Assembly: GCA_020631405.1 (NCBI GenBank)
Contig: JAHDHH010000009.1
Location: 1 to 64,000 of the forward strand
Direction of reading: 5' to 3'
From: Saprospiraceae bacterium
Lineage (GTDB): Bacteria > Bacteroidota > Bacteroidia > Chitinophagales > Saprospiraceae
DNA length: 64,000 nucleotides
Positions within the stretch are counted from its first letter, which is position 1. Each line of letters starts with the position of its first letter. The position numbers and the translations under genes are program-made. The notes under the pieces are model-generated. The model was not told where the DNA came from. It was given only the letters and a program-made list of their open reading frames with translations, and did no database searches. Shown piece by piece: positions 17,541-26,916 of this stretch.

Positions 17541-20500
17541 CTAGTTGTTTTTTAATGCATTATAGTATTGCTCTATCATCTTCTGGTATTGCGGGTAGAC
17601 ATCAGGAGATACCTTCTTATAAATATCAGATTCTGACTCTTTGTCTTTTAAGTACTTCTGTAATTCTGGCGGCAGTTGTCTTTTAATCTGTTCCGCGGTT
17701 TCGCCTTTTCTCTTATTATCTTTTTCTCGTTTTCTATCTGCTTTGTCAGACTGTAGCAACCTCGTCTCAATATCTTGCTGCCTCTTTAGTAAGTCATTAT
17801 TCAGTCTTTTGTTTACAAGGTCTTCCTCTATTTTGTTCATGAGGTCGATGATCTCTTGCAATTCTTGTCCTCCTTGGCCTTGCTCTTGCATCTCTCGCTT
17901 GGCATCTTCCAGAGCCTTTCGAAGAGCTGCTTGCTTGGCTGCTGCTTCTGCAAACTCTTTAGAACTTGGGCTACCTTTTCCTCCCTTACCTTGTTTTCCA
18001 GCCATTTGCTTCAAGTCTTCACCCAGTTGCTGCTGACCTTCTGAGATCTTATCTTTTGGCACCTTTCCCTTCTTACCTTTCCCTTCGCCTCCAGGCTTGT
18101 TACATTGTTGGTTACCTGGCATGTTGCAAGCCATAGACTGCTGCATCTGCTCCATACTTTCGCTGAGCATGAGTGCTAGGTCATTGACGTTTTTCATGAT
18201 TCTTCTCTGGTGATCGTCGGCCTCTGGTTTCTTTCTTTCTTCTAAGTCTGTCAGTGCTTTGCCAAACCTAGTTTCTGTCTCGACTAACTTTTCAGTCACA
18301 AAACTCTCTATCTGATCTACTCTCTTGCTAAGTGCATAGAGACTATCACTGATAAGACTGAAGTCTTCTTTGAGTTTAAACTGTTCTTGAACCAACGCGA
18401 TGTATCGAGGTGTATTGACCTGACTTCTTTGGACATTGTCAATAAGCTCTTCTTCATCATAAGATAGTGTGATTAAGTTCTCCAGCAATTGTCTGAGGGC
18501 TTGCATATCCTCTTCTGCTGTTTCTTGATCACTGTCTTGCATTTGTTGTTGCAAAGACCCTGCCATGTCTTTCATTTTCTCAGCTGCACTCTTCTGAGAC
18601 TTACTTGCTTTTTTATTGTCTTTCTTCTCTAGAGACTCTTCACTCTTTTCTAGTTCCTCCTCCACTTCTTCAGAGTCTTCCTCCATCTTTTCTTCGTCTA
18701 GATCCTTAGGAAATTCGAGGTCTTCATTGTCTTCTTTGAGTTTCTCTAGTTCTTCTTCTAGCTTCTCAAATTCCTCTGCTATCTCCTCTTGTTCCTTTTT
18801 TAATTCTTCTTGAGGTTTTTTCTCCTCTTCAGTATCTTTAGCTAGTTCTTCTTGTTTTTCTGCTAGTTCTTCTAGTTTGTCTAGGAGTTCGTTCATCTCT
18901 TTTTCGAACTCTAGCTGCTTAAAGAGTTCTTGGAGTCTGTCCATTTCCATCTCTTGCATCTCTTCGTTCATTTCAAACTCTTCCAGCTGCTCCATCATCT
19001 CTTCCTTGTTCATTTCCTGCATGAGCTCTTGTATCTGTTCGAGAAGGGTCTTCATCTCTTCATCCATCACTTCCTCAAACATTTCTTGGATTTGCTCTTG
19101 CTTCTCTTGTATCTGCTCGTCCTGTTGGTTAAACTCTTCTTGCTTCTTTAGATTTTCATCAAACTTCTGCTTGGCTTCTTCTAGTTTTTTCTGAATTTCC
19201 TTTTGCTTTTCTAAGAGCTTTTCTAGTTCTTTTTGCTCTTGCCAGCTGAGTTCTTTCTTTTGTAGAAGTTTTTCTCTCAGTTTTCTGATTTCTGCTTTGA
19301 GTTCTTTAGACTCCTTGAGTGCTTCTTTGACATTGTCCTTAATGTCTTCTTCATTAGCATCTTCTTCAGCTTCGAATTGCTCAAGTGTTGGCTTTTCGAA
19401 AGCGAGTATATCTGTCTTAGATGATTTACTGCCATTAACACCATCATTATCCCAGACTTCGAAGAAGTAAGTCAGTTTGTCTCCTGGCTCTAGGTTAAGA
19501 CTTTGGATGTCTAGGATGTGGTCATAGGTCCATTCATTGCCAGGCGTCTTTGCGATTGCCTTAGATTCATTAGCCTTTTGTCGACCAGTCTTGTCTACTA
19601 TTGTATAGTTAAACTTTAATGAGGTCAAACCGTAGTCATCAGATGCAGATCCCACGAAGTATCTTACCTGATTCTCAGTACTATCTATGAATTGCTCGAC
19701 GGTGATATTAGGAAAATTATCTGGAGATACACTTAAGTTATAGATTGAAGAATCTGGTAAGTACAGATGCTCATTGTCTACATACACAGTGTATAAGTCG
19801 CTAGACATGATTCTTTGCTCATGGGCAAATACCTGAGGTCTCTTATTAGTCAGAGTATGTTTCTTATTACTAGAAGCAAACTTAAGTGCTACCTCATTAG
19901 TATGCTTGGCAGTGTAGGTCCATCTTACCTTAGTCCCTTGTGGGATAAAGGCATCTCCTATATTTATCAACGTCTCATCCTTACGTCCAGTGTATCCAGG
20001 GTAATCTAGGTGCATCGTAAACTCCTCTATAGAAGGCTTAGGCAACATCGTAATAGCCTTAGGTGTAGAATAGAACTCGCCAGAAAATAACTTAAATTCG
20101 GTATCTTTTTGTACGTTTTTAAAAGTGTAAGAGAAGATATCTCTATCTATTTTCTTCAACCTGTATTGGAAGTCATCTACTTCCACATAGACTTCACTTG
20201 GGAGGACATCCCCCTCGACCTTAGTTACTATTGTGATATCCTCAGACTGAAGTACCGTTGGGTTAGGATTTTCTAATAGGAATGTAAAGGGTGCAGCCTT
20301 TTCGAATTCTTTATCATTGTTGATAATCCTATGCGTACTATCCTTGATCAGACTTGGTGCTGCAAAAAGCAGGACGAGTAAGAGTAAAAAAGGAGGGAGG
20401 GCATACTTTGCATACTTTTTATTACTAGTTAAGTCAATTGCTGATTTAAAGGGCACAATTTTGAGACTCTCTGTCTTTTGGTCGATACTAGCTTCGATCA

Positions 20501-20885
20501 GTTCCGCATTGATCTTACTTGACGATGCTTGATTTTTTAATTGTAGTATGTTGAGTAGTTTATCCTTGACATTAGAAAAGTGGTCACCGATGGTGCTAGC
20601 GGCTTGCTCATGACTAATCGTACGGCCTAGTTGAAAGTATTGTGTTAGTGGAAAGAGTACCCAATAGCCTATAGAAAGCAAACTCACTCCGATAAATGAG
20701 AAGTACATGCCTTTTCTGACAGATTTTTCAAAGTAGAATTGGTGTTCTAAGAGACTGAAAAGAAGGAATAGACCAATGACTAAACCTATAGAATAAAGCA
20801 ATCCTCTAATCAGTTTATTGAGATAAAATTTTCTGATAAATTGATCGAGTCTCTGAATCAACATGTCATAACTGCTCTTACTCAC
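17541..20885 (-). CDS. DUF4175-family membrane protein with very long charged coiled coil
   Basis: A 1114-residue protein starting with GTG at 20885; the N-terminal YDMLIQRLDQFIRKFYLN block is what I expect of DUF4175 homologues, so the later ATG is not preferred. Two membrane helices (about 22-42 and 50-70) and one near 160-178 anchor it; residues 200-500 are beta-rich and probably periplasmic. From about 505 to 780 it is an extreme Glu/Lys/Gln coiled coil with long runs of E and K, followed by Gly-Lys-rich linkers (GEGKGKKGK, GKGGKGS) and more helix to the end. Function is unknown; it heads an operon with the RsbW-like ATPase and YbeY. The antisense Ser/Cys-rich ORFs are shadows of the E/K repeats. 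Confidence 0.88.
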   Translation of the reverse strand: MSKSSYDMLIQRLDQFIRKFYLNKLIRGLLYSIGLVIGLFLLFSLLEHQFYFEKSVRKGMYFSFIGVSLLSIGYWVLFPLTQYFQLGRTISHEQAASTIGDHFSNVKDKLLNILQLKNQASSSKINAELIEASIDQKTESLKIVPFKSAIDLTSNKKYAKYALPPFLLLLVLLFAAPSLIKDSTHRIINNDKEFEKAAPFTFLLENPNPTVLQSEDITIVTKVEGDVLPSEVYVEVDDFQYRLKKIDRDIFSYTFKNVQKDTEFKLFSGEFYSTPKAITMLPKPSIEEFTMHLDYPGYTGRKDETLINIGDAFIPQGTKVRWTYTAKHTNEVALKFASSNKKHTLTNKRPQVFAHEQRIMSSDLYTVYVDNEHLYLPDSSIYNLSVSPDNFPNITVEQFIDSTENQVRYFVGSASDDYGLTSLKFNYTIVDKTGRQKANESKAIAKTPGNEWTYDHILDIQSLNLEPGDKLTYFFEVWDNDGVNGSKSSKTDILAFEKPTLEQFEAEEDANEEDIKDNVKEALKESKELKAEIRKLREKLLQKKELSWQEQKELEKLLEKQKEIQKKLEEAKQKFDENLKKQEEFNQQDEQIQEKQEQIQEMFEEVMDEEMKTLLEQIQELMQEMNKEEMMEQLEEFEMNEEMQEMEMDRLQELFKQLEFEKEMNELLDKLEELAEKQEELAKDTEEEKKPQEELKKEQEEIAEEFEKLEEELEKLKEDNEDLEFPKDLDEEKMEEDSEEVEEELEKSEESLEKKDNKKASKSQKSAAEKMKDMAGSLQQQMQDSDQETAEEDMQALRQLLENLITLSYDEEELIDNVQRSQVNTPRYIALVQEQFKLKEDFSLISDSLYALSKRVDQIESFVTEKLVETETRFGKALTDLEERKKPEADDHQRRIMKNVNDLALMLSESMEQMQQSMACNMPGNQQCNKPGGEGKGKKGKVPKDKISEGQQQLGEDLKQMAGKQGKGGKGSPSSKEFAEAAAKQAALRKALEDAKREMQEQGQGGQELQEIIDLMNKIEEDLVNKRLNNDLLKRQQDIETRLLQSDKADRKREKDNKRKGETAEQIKRQLPPELQKYLKDKESESDIYKKVSPDVYPQYQKMIEQYYNALKNN

Positions 20886-21065
20886 GATAAACGAATTTTT
20901 AAGGTGTCACGAATTCACTTCTTCAAAGAGTATTAACGGCAGGATATTTAATAAAATTCCTATTAACACTACATTTTATGTTAAGAAGTGATATATAAAT
21001 GTCTATAAGTTAGATTTGTTTGACTTGATGTCATGAAATCAATGTAAACTTCGGACATTTGACCT

Positions 21066-22898
21066 ATGTTCCTGAGGATAAAGATCGTGTGTATAGTGAT
21101 GTTAATAGCCGTTGGACTATTAGCCCAGGAGAACACTGCAGTCATAGTAGATGATGTCCTAATCACATCTACATCTATAACCAGTGATTTTAGAGATAGC
21201 CTCTCTACTCATACTCCAATCATAGAGGCATTGACTCGGGAGTCAAACCTCTATCTCAAGACTAATGGACTAGGGACTTCTATTACATCAGCATACCAAG
21301 GAGGTAATGCAAGTCATACCACAGTATTGGTCAATGGAATTCCAGTAGCCAACCCTCTTATTGGACAGACAGATTTTTCCTTATTACAAACCATACCAGT
21401 CACTAAGGCTGCACTAGTCAATGATCTCAATGAAGGATACACAGGAGCAGTCGCGGGCAGCCTATCCTTAGAGACATATCAAGCCTTCTCTCCTAAGCAA
21501 GTAGTTAATTATGGGATGACGGCAAAGACATTTCACCATTGGGCACATGACCTTTCCATTTCTTCAGCAAGTGACAAGTATACTGTTTTAGCAACAGCTA
21601 CACGACTTACCTCAGATAATAGCTACCCATTCTACATTCCAGAATTGGATAAAGACTCTAGGCAGACACATTCTCGGCAAGAGCTAACAGAGGCGAGCAT
21701 ACACCTAGGATACAAAATCAATGACCAGCATACTTTGCAAGGATTTTTTTGGTACAATGACCAAGAAAGAGAAATTCCACCCACGCTGACTCAGACTAGG
21801 AGTGAACAATACCAAGAAGATAATTTTAAGAAGGTAGGCTTGTCATACACTGGAAGTCTTGGTAAATATTATCTAAAGTCTAATTATGGCTATACTGACC
21901 AGACCCTCTTATTTGTAGATGGAGTTTCTCGTTTTCCAGCAGCATTTCAACAGCATTATTATTCTATGAATGCCTCAAGGAAACTTGCAAACAAGTGGAC
22001 GCAATCTTATACCTATGCTCTTGATAGGAATGTTGGACAGAATCATTCATACCAATCAGACCAATTGCTCCAAACGCAGACTATCACAGTTGAGGTCAAT
22101 AGAAGGACTACAAAATATAGCACCCAAGTTATTGGGCAAATTATCTATACTTCGCTAGACAATCCCTGGGGATTTACCTGGAAGATTAGCCAAGCGAGAC
22201 AACTACAGCGAGGGAGTATCAAGGCAAGTATCAAAAAACTCTGGAGACCACCATCACTCAATGACTTGTTTTGGATAGGCGGAGGTAATGAGGCCTTACT
22301 TCCAGAGTCAGGATATGGAGTGATGTTAGGCTATCAGTCTAACCAAGGCAAGGTGCTACCAATCCAAGTCAGTCTATTCTCTAGGTGGGTGGATGACTAT
22401 ATCTTATGGAGGCCTACGGACTCTAGTCCTGTCTGGCAAGCGAGCAATATCAGTACTGTGTGGAGTCGAGGTATGGATTTTCAACTTTCTTATACCAAGC
22501 CAGTATACAAAGGCAAGGTGTCACTCTTGACAAAACATCAACTGGCATACTCATCGTCATTTGAAACGATATCAGGAATAGGGCTTGTCAAAGCTCAACA
22601 ACTGATCTATACACCAATCTATACCAACCTCCTCATCTTAGGTTACGAAGGGTCATCCTCATCAGCTAGGCTTTATGGTAGGTCTACCTCTAGTTATCAG
22701 GGAATCAACGAAACCGTAGAGGGTAGTATCTTGTTTGATGCGAGTATTACTCAGCATATAGACTTAGGAAAGCGACTAACTCTAGCTATGACATTGGAGG
22801 TCAACAACTTACTAGACAACACCTATTATATTATAGAAAGAAGACCGATGCCGGGTAGGCACGGGAGTTTAAAACTGCTATTTTCGTGCAAACAATAA
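21066..22898 (+). CDS. TonB-dependent receptor, BtuB-like
   Basis: A 610-residue outer-membrane receptor, about the length of E. coli BtuB. The signal peptide ends at LLAQ (about residue 21). The plug (about 30-140) has AYQGGNASHTTVLVNGIPVANPLIG and TDFSLLQTIPV, which resembles the plug of Bacteroidota vitamin-B12 or related receptors. The rest is a 22-strand-type barrel, with LEVNNLLDNTYYIIERRPMPGRH near the end as in many receptors. The final residues run past the usual terminal aromatic. I see no cobalamin riboswitch in the 180 bases upstream. It starts a three-gene run with the DUF4465 and DUF6265 genes. Substrate B12-like by analogy only. Confidence 0.88.
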   Translation: MFLRIKIVCIVMLIAVGLLAQENTAVIVDDVLITSTSITSDFRDSLSTHTPIIEALTRESNLYLKTNGLGTSITSAYQGGNASHTTVLVNGIPVANPLIGQTDFSLLQTIPVTKAALVNDLNEGYTGAVAGSLSLETYQAFSPKQVVNYGMTAKTFHHWAHDLSISSASDKYTVLATATRLTSDNSYPFYIPELDKDSRQTHSRQELTEASIHLGYKINDQHTLQGFFWYNDQEREIPPTLTQTRSEQYQEDNFKKVGLSYTGSLGKYYLKSNYGYTDQTLLFVDGVSRFPAAFQQHYYSMNASRKLANKWTQSYTYALDRNVGQNHSYQSDQLLQTQTITVEVNRRTTKYSTQVIGQIIYTSLDNPWGFTWKISQARQLQRGSIKASIKKLWRPPSLNDLFWIGGGNEALLPESGYGVMLGYQSNQGKVLPIQVSLFSRWVDDYILWRPTDSSPVWQASNISTVWSRGMDFQLSYTKPVYKGKVSLLTKHQLAYSSSFETISGIGLVKAQQLIYTPIYTNLLILGYEGSSSSARLYGRSTSSYQGINETVEGSILFDASITQHIDLGKRLTLAMTLEVNNLLDNTYYIIERRPMPGRHGSLKLLFSCKQ

Positions 22899-22911
22899 CA
22901 ATCGTTACCCT

Positions 22912-23877
22912 ATGAAAACTTTAATACCTACAACATTAATCATCTTCATGTTATCGTCAATAGTATCAGGACAGATTATTGCTGACTTTGAGGACTTTTC
23001 AGTACCAGCAGATTCTTTTTTGAATCAAGCAAGTAATGACTTTTATTTTGAGAGTCAAGGACTGAGACTATACAACAACTTTGTACCAGAATGGCAGTCT
23101 TGGGATGGCTGGGCTATCTCATCTACTACAGATACAGTTACACCAGGCTTTTCAAACCAATATAGCTCAATTACTGGCGGAGGAGCAGGGTCAGAATCGA
23201 CTTATGCAGTATCTTATGTGGTAGGCTCATCACGTATTGCTATTGGGGAAAGTGAGACTATTGACAATATAGATGGGATTTATGTGACTAACAATACCTA
23301 TGCTTACTATAGCATGTTAGAAGGTGATGCCTTTGCTAAGAAGTTTGGCGGCTTGACTGGGGATGACCCTGATTTTTTTAAAATGACTATATATGGATAT
23401 AGAGATGGGGAATACCTAGACTCTCTAGACTTTTACCTAGCTGACTATAGATTTGAGGATAATACCCAAGATTACATAATCTCGGATTGGGAATATATAG
23501 AAGTATCTGCTTTAGGCCAACCGGATAGCTTGGAGTTTTTCTTAAGTAGTAGTGACAATGGGACTTTTGGAATGAATACACCAGCGTACTTCTGTATGGA
23601 TGATGTAGAAATGTCAACGCTATCTAATACTCAAGATCTTGGCCACTCAGTAGAAGTAGCAGTCTATCCAAATCCGACAACAGATCAAGTAACTATCTCG
23701 GCGCAACAAGTCATAAATAGGATAACCCTAGTTGACATAGTAGGACAAGTAGTGAAAGTAATCGAAGGAGACAAATCATTCTATACGATGTATCTAGATG
23801 AACTAAAATCAGGTAGTTATACATTGGTGATTGAGAGTAATAACTCAACTGTTTCTCAATCACTAGTCAAATATTAA
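22912..23877 (+). CDS. DUF4465 protein with type A T9SS sorting domain
   Basis: A 321-residue exported protein, signal peptide about 1-20 (VSGQ). Residues 24-235 match DUF4465: ADFEDFSVPADSF, then WQSWDGWAISSTTDT, PGFSNQYSSITGGG and YRDGEYLDSLDFYLAD. The last 70 residues are a type A sorting domain (VYPNPTTDQVTIS, GSYTLVIE), so it should be placed on the cell surface by the type IX system. It begins 13 bases after the TonB receptor gene. DUF4465 proteins often sit beside BtuB-type receptors in this phylum, as I remember, and may help capture the same ligand at the surface. That role is inference. Confidence 0.88.
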   Translation: MKTLIPTTLIIFMLSSIVSGQIIADFEDFSVPADSFLNQASNDFYFESQGLRLYNNFVPEWQSWDGWAISSTTDTVTPGFSNQYSSITGGGAGSESTYAVSYVVGSSRIAIGESETIDNIDGIYVTNNTYAYYSMLEGDAFAKKFGGLTGDDPDFFKMTIYGYRDGEYLDSLDFYLADYRFEDNTQDYIISDWEYIEVSALGQPDSLEFFLSSSDNGTFGMNTPAYFCMDDVEMSTLSNTQDLGHSVEVAVYPNPTTDQVTISAQQVINRITLVDIVGQVVKVIEGDKSFYTMYLDELKSGSYTLVIESNNSTVSQSLVKY

Positions 23878-23878
23878 T

Positions 23879-24847
23879 ATGGTAGTAAGACTTTTTATCT
23901 GTTGTCTCCTAAGCACGACCCTCATTGGTCAGAGCAACTTACAATTAGCTAACCAAGCAATTAGTGCTGCAAAAGAAGGGACAATGCTCGTCGTCATAGA
24001 GCAGTTTGAGAAGAATATTGCAGCACTAGAAAAGAAGATTGAGATTGAGGATAATGAGCAGGCTAAAGTTAGACTGACAGAGCAAATTGACTACAAACGA
24101 GCATTTTCTAAACTCTATGAAACAAGTGCCAACTATGCTTTCGAACGTTTTTATACATTTGGAAAATACCAACTAGTACCAGACACCGAGCTGAAGGCAA
24201 TGAGAAAGACATTGGAAGCAGAAGGAGAGCCTTACTTAATCTACAAGCACACGTACACATCAGATGAGTTTGTTGTCATTAATAGTGACAATGCTAGGAT
24301 ACCAAAGCCTTTTCCACAGGAGTTTGATGGAATTCTGGCTCAAATGAAGACAATGCTTAGTGATGCAGACGAAAACATAGAAGTCTACAAACAGTTCTTC
24401 TCAAAAAGCATCTTTACTCTCAATAGAAAACTCGACTACCAATACAACAAAGTAGGCTATAAGTACCAAAGAAAGGAGTTCAATAAAATGAAATGGCTAC
24501 TTGGTACTTGGAAAATGGAAGACAAACCAGTCTACGAACGATGGGTCAAGGCAGGACGAGGTATGGTTGGTCAGAGCTATCAGCTAGTGAAAAAGCAGAA
24601 AGAGACCCTAGAGAATATAGAACTTTACTTTAAAGGTCAAGACCTAGTCTACGTAGTCTCTGACGTCCATCCAGAACCCATGATATTTCAGCTCAAAACA
24701 CAACAGAAGAAGTCCTTTACCATTGAGAATCTCGATAATGACTTTCCAAAGACCATAACTTATAGGCTGGATGGTAAGTATCTCAAAGTAGACTTAAAGA
24801 ATGAGAGCAGAACCGAAACCTTATCCTATTTATGGGAGTCTAGTTAG
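23879..24847 (+). CDS. Exported protein with C-terminal DUF6265-like domain
   Basis: A 322-residue protein with a signal peptide (about 17 residues, TLIGQ). Residues 20-190 are mostly helical with unknown role. Residues 205-320 resemble DUF6265: WLLGTWKMEDKPVYERW, GMVGQSYQLV, IELYFKGQDLVYVVSD and FTIENLDNDFPKTITYRL, a small lipocalin-like beta domain. It starts one base after the stop of the DUF4465 gene and is convergent with nadC, with which it shares 4 bases at the ends. Being the third gene of the receptor operon suggests a periplasmic accessory role. No catalytic residues can be named. Confidence 0.75.
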   Translation: MVVRLFICCLLSTTLIGQSNLQLANQAISAAKEGTMLVVIEQFEKNIAALEKKIEIEDNEQAKVRLTEQIDYKRAFSKLYETSANYAFERFYTFGKYQLVPDTELKAMRKTLEAEGEPYLIYKHTYTSDEFVVINSDNARIPKPFPQEFDGILAQMKTMLSDADENIEVYKQFFSKSIFTLNRKLDYQYNKVGYKYQRKEFNKMKWLLGTWKMEDKPVYERWVKAGRGMVGQSYQLVKKQKETLENIELYFKGQDLVYVVSDVHPEPMIFQLKTQQKKSFTIENLDNDFPKTITYRLDGKYLKVDLKNESRTETLSYLWESS

Positions 24848-25704
24848 GCACCCTTTACAACCTTGAGACTGAGATCCAAGCAACCAGCAGAGTGAGTCAA
24901 TGCTCCGACTGAGATATAGTCTACTCCAGTTTCTGCTATTTTTCTTACTGTTTTTAAGGTGACACCTCCAGAAGCCTCTGTTTCGAATCGCTTTCCTACT
25001 GTTGCTACTGCTTCTCTAAGAATAGGTAATTCAAAATTATCAAGCATAATTCTAGTCACACCACCAGTGTTAAGTACTTTATGCAGCTCTACTAAGTTTC
25101 TCACTTCTACAGTAATGCCAAGTGCTCGGTCTAACGTTTTGATATACTTATTGACACTTTTGATTGCCTCAGCAATACCACCAGATGCGTCTATATGGTT
25201 GTCCTTGATCATGATCCAATCATAGAGACCGTCACGATAGTTGTGACAACCGCCAATTCTTACTGCCCATTTTTCTAAAAACCTCATCAAGGGAGTAGTT
25301 TTACGTGTATCAAGTATTTTGACAGGGAGACCCTCGACCTCTACAGCAAATCGAGAGCTGAGAGTAGCTACACCACTTAATCTTTGCATGGTATTAAGAA
25401 TCAATCTTTCGGCCATGAGTAAGGCTCTACTATTGCACTCTACCTCAAAAGCGATGTCTCCGAATTTGATGTCAGACCCATCTTCTATGTTAGTTTGGAA
25501 AATGGCATTTGGGTCTACTTTCTTAAAGACATACTTCGCAAACTCTACTCCAGCTAGGACCCCGACATCCTTAACGAGTAGTCTTGCTCTACTTTTATCA
25601 TCAGGATCTATACATGCTTGAGAGGTGTGGTCACCATCTTTGACATCCTCATACAGAGACTGCTCAATGAATAAATCTAGTTCTTTCTGGTTAATGCCTT
25701 TCAT
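24844..25704 (-). CDS. nadC: Nicotinate-nucleotide pyrophosphorylase (carboxylating)
   Basis: A 286-residue cytoplasmic enzyme that converts quinolinate and PRPP to nicotinate mononucleotide, CO2 and pyrophosphate in de novo NAD synthesis. Recognised features: EDVKDGDHTSQA at the N-terminus, ERLILNTMQRLSGVAT, the PRPP/quinolinate site ILDTRKTTP, the KDNHID motif near residue 168, and EASGGVTLKTVRKIAETGVDYISVGALTHS. Length and order are typical. It is a single gene; its last 4 bases overlap the end of the convergent DUF6265 gene. nadA and nadB are not in the window. Confidence 0.96.
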   Translation of the reverse strand: MKGINQKELDLFIEQSLYEDVKDGDHTSQACIDPDDKSRARLLVKDVGVLAGVEFAKYVFKKVDPNAIFQTNIEDGSDIKFGDIAFEVECNSRALLMAERLILNTMQRLSGVATLSSRFAVEVEGLPVKILDTRKTTPLMRFLEKWAVRIGGCHNYRDGLYDWIMIKDNHIDASGGIAEAIKSVNKYIKTLDRALGITVEVRNLVELHKVLNTGGVTRIMLDNFELPILREAVATVGKRFETEASGGVTLKTVRKIAETGVDYISVGALTHSAGCLDLSLKVVKGA

Positions 25705-25830
25705 AAGTTTATTGCTATAGGGTTAATACCTTGATGCAAATGTAGATTTATTTCTACAATCATACTAAGAGGCCATAGAAATTCGATATTACTTGTATAT
25801 CATATTAACACACAAAAGTAGAGCACAGGA

Positions 25831-26853
25831 GTGAGAATAATACAATATGTACTAGTGGTAACTCTATTTGTCAGTTGTAATCAAGACACCTTACCAGATG
25901 TATCGTCATTAGTAGAAGAGGTCCAAATCAGAAGGTTCGACCAGACATTGTTAAACCTTGATCAACAAGCATTAGGCAATGCCATTCCGCAATTGAAGCA
26001 AGCCAGTCCTGCTTTGTTTTCTATTTACTTCGAACAGTTGATTCCTTTGACTAAGGCCGACACCTTGAATATTGACGCAATCTCTAAGTACCTTACAGAT
26101 GACAAGGTGAGATATATGCTTGATACTATCCAGGATATATATCCCAATCTGACATCAGAGGAAGAGGCAATCAGTCAAGCATTTGCATATTTGAAGCATT
26201 ACTTTCCGGCAGTGAACACACCAAACTTCTATACTTTGTATGGAGACTTTACTTACCAAGCTTTTATCTTTCCTGATGACAATGCAGTAGATGCTATTGG
26301 AATAGCCCTCGATATGTTTTTAGGAAAGGATTATCCTTATAAGCAAATAGATCCACAGAATCCTATTTTTTCAGATTATATCACCAAGCGATATACAAGG
26401 AAATACATTCCTAAGAAAGTTGTAGAAATAGTCATCGAGGACTTATTGGGACCACTCAAGGGCAAGCGATACATAGACCATGCTATATATCAAGGTAAGA
26501 AGCTACTTATCTTAGCACATGTATTCCCCAATAAGCCAATGGCAGAACTTCTAGAATATACAGATGAAGAGTACAAGTGGTGTGAAAGTAGTGAACTCGG
26601 AATGTGGGACTTTGTCTTAGATCAGAATCTAATTTTTGAGACGAACCAACAAAAAATCAACTCTTATGTCAATGAAGGTCCTAGGTCAAAAGGAATGCCA
26701 GAAGCATCCCCTGGACGAACGGCACATTTTTTGGGATATAAAATAGTAAAATCCTACCTAGCTCGAACTGGAAAGACCATTTCTGAGTTAGTAAGGGAGA
26801 ATAATACAGATGAAATATTTCAGCAATCTAAGTATAAACCAAAAAGGAATTAG
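25831..26853 (+). CDS. gldB: Gliding-motility-type lipoprotein GldB
   Basis: A 340-residue lipoprotein starting with GTG at 25831. The short signal peptide ends in the lipobox LFVSC (Cys at 16), so the start is firm. The body matches GldB: IRRFDQTLLNLD, ALFSIYFEQL, FTYQAFIFPDD, and the C-terminal GRTAHFLGYKIVKSYLARTG and QSKYKP. GldB is required for gliding in Flavobacterium but is conserved well beyond gliders and is linked to the type IX machinery by phenotype. It stands upstream of an oxygenase gene by 63 bases. No other gld gene is in the window. Confidence 0.88.
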   Translation: MRIIQYVLVVTLFVSCNQDTLPDVSSLVEEVQIRRFDQTLLNLDQQALGNAIPQLKQASPALFSIYFEQLIPLTKADTLNIDAISKYLTDDKVRYMLDTIQDIYPNLTSEEEAISQAFAYLKHYFPAVNTPNFYTLYGDFTYQAFIFPDDNAVDAIGIALDMFLGKDYPYKQIDPQNPIFSDYITKRYTRKYIPKKVVEIVIEDLLGPLKGKRYIDHAIYQGKKLLILAHVFPNKPMAELLEYTDEEYKWCESSELGMWDFVLDQNLIFETNQQKINSYVNEGPRSKGMPEASPGRTAHFLGYKIVKSYLARTGKTISELVRENNTDEIFQQSKYKPKRN

Positions 26854-26916
26854 GTAGGAGAACTATCAGATTTGTTCAATTTGATCATTTAATAAAATAT
26901 ATATAAATACAGTAGT

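Noticed and set aside
18616-19194. Plus-strand Ser/Cys/Phe-rich ORFs opposite the DUF4175 gene
   Set aside because: They mirror the Glu/Lys-rich repeat codons of the real gene and have no independent start context.
20886-21065. Cobalamin riboswitch before the BtuB-like receptor
   Set aside because: I looked for the B12-box core (GCCACTG) and an associated hairpin in the 180 bases and did not find them.
20981-21166. 61-codon minus-strand ORF at the start of the TonB receptor gene
   Set aside because: It overlaps the receptor's signal peptide region, has no family likeness, and the receptor frame is clear.
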